A stretch of 7,852 bases of DNA from Neisseriaceae bacterium (GTDB lineage: Bacteria; Pseudomonadota; Gammaproteobacteria; Burkholderiales; Neisseriaceae). The notes under the pieces were generated by a model that was given only the letters and a program-made list of their open reading frames with translations, ran no database searches and had not been told where the DNA came from. Both the position numbers and the translations under genes were made by a program. How positions within the stretch are numbered: the stretch's first letter is position 1; each line of letters opens with the position of its first letter. Below, in pieces: positions 5,730 to 7,852 of the stretch. The DNA is taken from the NCBI GenBank assembly GCA_017446355.1, contig JAFSQZ010000168.1, forward strand, positions 1 to 7,852, given 5' to 3'.

Positions 5730-5744
5730 TTCAGGCAGCCTGAA
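5730..5744. repeat. DNA uptake sequence, 15-nt near-palindrome between ispG and hisS
   Basis: TTCAGGCAGCCTGAA starts three nt after the ispG stop and gives AGGCTGCCTGAA on the minus strand (5741-5730). It could fold into a short hairpin in the mRNA, but no U-tract follows, so read-through into hisS is expected. Confidence 0.85.
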
Positions 5745-5785
5745 AGCAACTTATACTTAATTAGGAAAATCATCAAGAGTAAAAT

Positions 5786-7078
5786 ATGGGACAAAAAATT
5801 CAATCTGTTAAAGGTATGAACGACCTTTTGCCAGTGGAACAAAAAGATTTCAAAATCACTGCTGCCTATTGGCAAGCCTTTGAAAACCTTATTCAAAATT
5901 GGACAAAACGCTTTGCTTATCAGCAAATTCGCACTCCCATTGTAGAGCAAACAGGTTTATTTGTGCGCTCTATTGGTGAAGAAACCGATGTTGTTGGCAA
6001 AGAAATGTACACCTTTTCCGATTCCAATGACACATTAAGCTTATCGCTACGTCCAGAAGGCACAGCAAGCTGCTTACGCGCCGTAGTAGAACACAGTTTA
6101 TTACACGCTGCACCACAAAAATTATGGTATATGGGACCGATGTTTCGCCGAGAACGCCCACAAAAAGGACGTTATCGCCAATTTCATCAAGTCGGTATTG
6201 AAGCACTGGGTTTTGCCGAAGCTGATGTTGATGCTGAAATCATTGCGATGTGTGCCGATTTATGGAAAGAACTGGGGATTACTGATTATTTAACATTAGA
6301 AATCAATAGTTTAGGAAACAAAGAAGAACGAGCTGCACATCGTTCTGCATTAGTTGACTATTTAAGTGGCTTTTATGAGCAATTAGACGAAGACTGTCAA
6401 CGCCGTTTACACACCAATCCTTTACGTGTATTAGACACCAAAAATCCAGCATTACAAGACATTGTTAACCAAGCACCACGTTTAATAGATTATCTAGGCG
6501 AAGAATCTTTACAACACTATCAAACTGTCAAAAACTTTCTAACAGGTTTAGGTATTGATTTTGTAGAAAACCCACGTTTGGTACGCGGTTTAGACTACTA
6601 CAATCACACTGTGTTTGAATGGACAACCGACAAATTGGGGGCGCAAGCAACCGTATGTGGTGGTGGACGCTATGACGGCTTAATTGAAGAATTAGGTGGC
6701 AAACCTGCGCCATCTATTGGTTTTGCAATGGGCATAGAACGCCTATTATTATTGGTGCGCGACTATGGCTGCCTGAAAGCCAACAACGCTCCTGATGTAT
6801 TTGTGATGCAACAAGGAGAAGGTGGCGCACTGGTTGCTATGCGATATGCCACACAATTGCGTCAAGCAGGATTTAATGTTGCTCAATTTTCAGGCAGCGC
6901 AAAACTCAAAAATCAATTCAAACGTGCCGATGATAGTGGGGCGCGATTTGCATTGATTATTGCCGAAAGCGAAATGGAAAATAATCAAATTACTTTAAAA
7001 GACTTGCGTGGCGAAAATGGACAAATTACCATTGCTGCCAGCGAACTCATTTCTCAACTCAATACTTGGAGCAAATAA
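5786..7078 (+). CDS. hisS: Histidyl-tRNA synthetase (class II)
   Basis: HisRS charges tRNA-His with histidine using ATP, as a cytosolic homodimer. The 430-residue product is normal length (E. coli 424). The class II core is complete. The N-terminal KGMNDLLP (9-16) is followed by LRPEGTASCLRA (88-99). Motif 2 is MFRRERPQKGRYRQFHQ (119-135). The histidine-specific segment is LVRGLDYYNHTVFEW (265-279), with the catalytic Arg267. It continues with CGGGRYDGL (291-299) and motif 3, SIGFAMGIERLLLL (310-323). The C-terminal anticodon-binding domain spans about 335-428 (LKNQFKRADDSGARFALII). AAGAG (5775-5779) is placed six nt before the ATG. yfgM begins at the base after the stop, so the two are translationally linked. 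Two short DUS cores encode GCLK (328-331) and FSGSA (368-372). Confidence 0.98.
   Translation: MGQKIQSVKGMNDLLPVEQKDFKITAAYWQAFENLIQNWTKRFAYQQIRTPIVEQTGLFVRSIGEETDVVGKEMYTFSDSNDTLSLSLRPEGTASCLRAVVEHSLLHAAPQKLWYMGPMFRRERPQKGRYRQFHQVGIEALGFAEADVDAEIIAMCADLWKELGITDYLTLEINSLGNKEERAAHRSALVDYLSGFYEQLDEDCQRRLHTNPLRVLDTKNPALQDIVNQAPRLIDYLGEESLQHYQTVKNFLTGLGIDFVENPRLVRGLDYYNHTVFEWTTDKLGAQATVCGGGRYDGLIEELGGKPAPSIGFAMGIERLLLLVRDYGCLKANNAPDVFVMQQGEGGALVAMRYATQLRQAGFNVAQFSGSAKLKNQFKRADDSGARFALIIAESEMENNQITLKDLRGENGQITIAASELISQLNTWSK
6766..6777 (+). repeat. DUS, 11 of 12 match, in hisS
   Basis: TGGCTGCCTGAA differs from AGGCTGCCTGAA only at the first base. It encodes GCLK between the catalytic and anticodon-binding domains of HisRS, a poorly conserved linker where insertion of such a sequence would be tolerated. 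Confidence 0.65.
6889..6898 (-). repeat. Short DUS core in hisS
   Basis: TTCAGGCAGC on the plus strand is GCTGCCTGAA on the minus strand, translated in hisS as part of FSGSAK. It is a 10-base core only. Confidence 0.5.
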
Positions 7079-7675
7079 ATGTCAGCTCATCACGATGAAC
7101 AACAAGAATTAGAAAACGCCAAATACTTATGGAACAACGGTGGAAAATGGCTAGTGGTTGCATTGGTAAGCATTGCACTGATTTACTGGGGCAAAGGCAT
7201 TTACCGAAATTATCAGTTGGATAAATATGCGCAAGCCGCTGCGATGGCGACACAAGTCAAAGGCGATGTCAATAAACTCGCCCAGTTACAAAAAGACTTT
7301 TCAGGCAGCGCAGCAGCAGCGCAAGCCAGTTTGGAAACTGCAGCATTATTGTTTGAACAAGGCAAAACCGACCAAGCCATTGCCGCTTATCAATGGGTGT
7401 TGAACAATAATAAAACACCTGTTTTTCAGGCAGCGGCTGTCCAAAATTTAGCGAACGTATATTTGCAACAAAAACAATATGATAACGCATTAAAAATTTT
7501 GGCAACACCTATTGAAGCCAGCTTCCAAAGTGTGATAGAAGAAACCAAAGGTGATGTTTTTGCCGCGCAAGGCAAAACAACAGAAGCCAAACAAATCTAT
7601 CAAGCCATTTTGGATAAATTACCTGAACAATCGCCTGCTCGAGAGTTGATTCAATTAAAAATCAGTCAGTTATAA
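7079..7675 (+). CDS. yfgM: YfgM-family membrane-anchored tetratricopeptide-repeat protein
   Basis: In E. coli, YfgM is an inner-membrane protein that associates with the SecYEG translocon and periplasmic chaperones through PpiD; a similar role here is inferred. The 198-residue product matches the family in length (E. coli about 206) and layout. It has a short acidic N-terminus (HDEQQELENAKYLW 5-18) and one membrane segment (about 24-41, WLVVALVSIALIYWGKGI). A periplasmic region with TPR-like helices follows (ASLETAALLFEQGKTDQAIA 83-102, VQNLANVYLQQKQYDNALKI 121-140, VFAAQGKTTEAKQIYQAIL 160-178). It ends with the family-like LIQLKISQL. The ATG directly abuts the hisS stop. TTGGAG (7066-7071), inside the last hisS codons, is its ribosome site. 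DUS cores encode FSGSA (74-78) and FQAAA (116-120). The next usual gene, bamB, is not in the window. Confidence 0.88.
   Translation: MSAHHDEQQELENAKYLWNNGGKWLVVALVSIALIYWGKGIYRNYQLDKYAQAAAMATQVKGDVNKLAQLQKDFSGSAAAAQASLETAALLFEQGKTDQAIAAYQWVLNNNKTPVFQAAAVQNLANVYLQQKQYDNALKILATPIEASFQSVIEETKGDVFAAQGKTTEAKQIYQAILDKLPEQSPARELIQLKISQL
7300..7309 (-). repeat. Short DUS core in yfgM
   Basis: TTCAGGCAGC (GCTGCCTGAA on the minus strand) encodes part of FSGSA, the same peptide that another DUS core encodes in HisRS. Confidence 0.5.
7425..7434 (-). repeat. Short DUS core in yfgM
   Basis: TTCAGGCAGC (GCTGCCTGAA on the minus strand) is read in a different frame from the copy at 7300, giving FQAA. It lies 125 nt downstream of that copy. 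Confidence 0.5.
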
Positions 7676-7679
7676 TCTT

Positions 7680-7711
7680 AAAGGGGCTTGTGCAAATAAG
7701 CCCCTTTTTTT
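7680..7711 (+). terminator. Strong intrinsic terminator after yfgM
   Basis: The arms AAAGGGGCTT (7680-7689) and AAGCCCCTTT (7698-7707) pair perfectly over 10 bp around the 8-nt loop GTGCAAAT. The T-run 7705-7711 follows. It starts five nt after the yfgM stop and should end the ispG-hisS-yfgM transcript. Confidence 0.92.
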
Positions 7712-7852
7712 ATAAATAAACCTTTGTAAAAGATGTTCTTTTAATAAAATGCAACGAAATAAAGAATCTAATATTGTTGTTTTATAAAGAAATTCTTTGC
7801 TTTGTTCAAAATGGCAAACAATCAATAAAGGTTTGATAAAACTTTCCTTATA
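7712..7852. other. AT-rich tail with no recognisable gene
   Basis: This stretch has no supported reading frame or RNA gene. AAACCTTT (7718-7725) and AAAGGTTT (7827-7834) are inverted copies about 100 nt apart, which may be chance in such AT-rich DNA. It may hold a promoter for a gene to the right, but no hexamer pair is convincing before the window ends. Confidence 0.5.

Noticed and set aside
1..7852. A hidden novel multi-gene system (defence, toxin-antitoxin, secretion, CRISPR, phage).
   Set aside because: All substantial frames are accounted for by recognised housekeeping genes or their shadows. No repeat-spacer array, tRNA, integrase or unexplained gene cluster is visible.

Overview
This window is chromosomal DNA from a member of the Neisseriaceae (Betaproteobacteria). 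Two things point there. The proteins closely resemble Neisseria/Kingella-type housekeeping enzymes. The DNA is also peppered with a DNA-uptake-sequence (DUS) dialect of the form AGGCTGCCTGAA / TTCAGGCAGCCT. All five full 12-mers, and all the shorter non-palindromic copies, can be read as (AG)GCTGCCTGAA on one strand. As I recall, this is the dialect described for Simonsiella ('AG-simDUS'). With the AT-rich composition, a Simonsiella-like organism is the best guess, but a related oral genus is possible.

Layout. Bases 1-1577 hold a minus-strand pair: lpxD (lipid A acyltransferase) followed after 11 nt by gshB (glutathione synthetase), which runs off the left edge. Bases 1578-2241 are a divergent intergenic region containing a decayed IS30-family transposase. 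Bases 2242-4121 are a plus-strand ubiquinone pair: ubiC (chorismate lyase) and ubiD (polyprenyl-4-hydroxybenzoate decarboxylase). ubiD is cut short by an in-frame TAA, while its normal C-terminal coding sequence is still readable for another 30 codons. A 253-nt gap (4215-4467) carries a good promoter candidate and a perfect hairpin. Bases 4468-7675 are ispG (isoprenoid MEP pathway), hisS (histidyl-tRNA synthetase) and a yfgM-type membrane-anchored TPR protein, closed by a strong intrinsic terminator at 7680-7711. The last 141 nt contain no gene I can support.

How the genes relate. UbiC makes 4-hydroxybenzoate from chorismate, and UbiD acts two steps later on the prenylated product. IspG supplies isoprenoid precursors that ultimately feed the prenyl tail of ubiquinone. 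The ispG-hisS-yfgM order is a common proteobacterial arrangement. LpxD acts in lipid A synthesis; its usual neighbours in Neisseria (bamA, skp/ompH, fabZ, lpxA) are absent here. I see no phage, defence, CRISPR or clearly novel system. The points worth checking are the interrupted ubiD, DUS copies built into gene ends and ribosome binding sites, the relocated lpxD beside a dead insertion sequence, and the hairpin at the predicted start of the ispG transcript.
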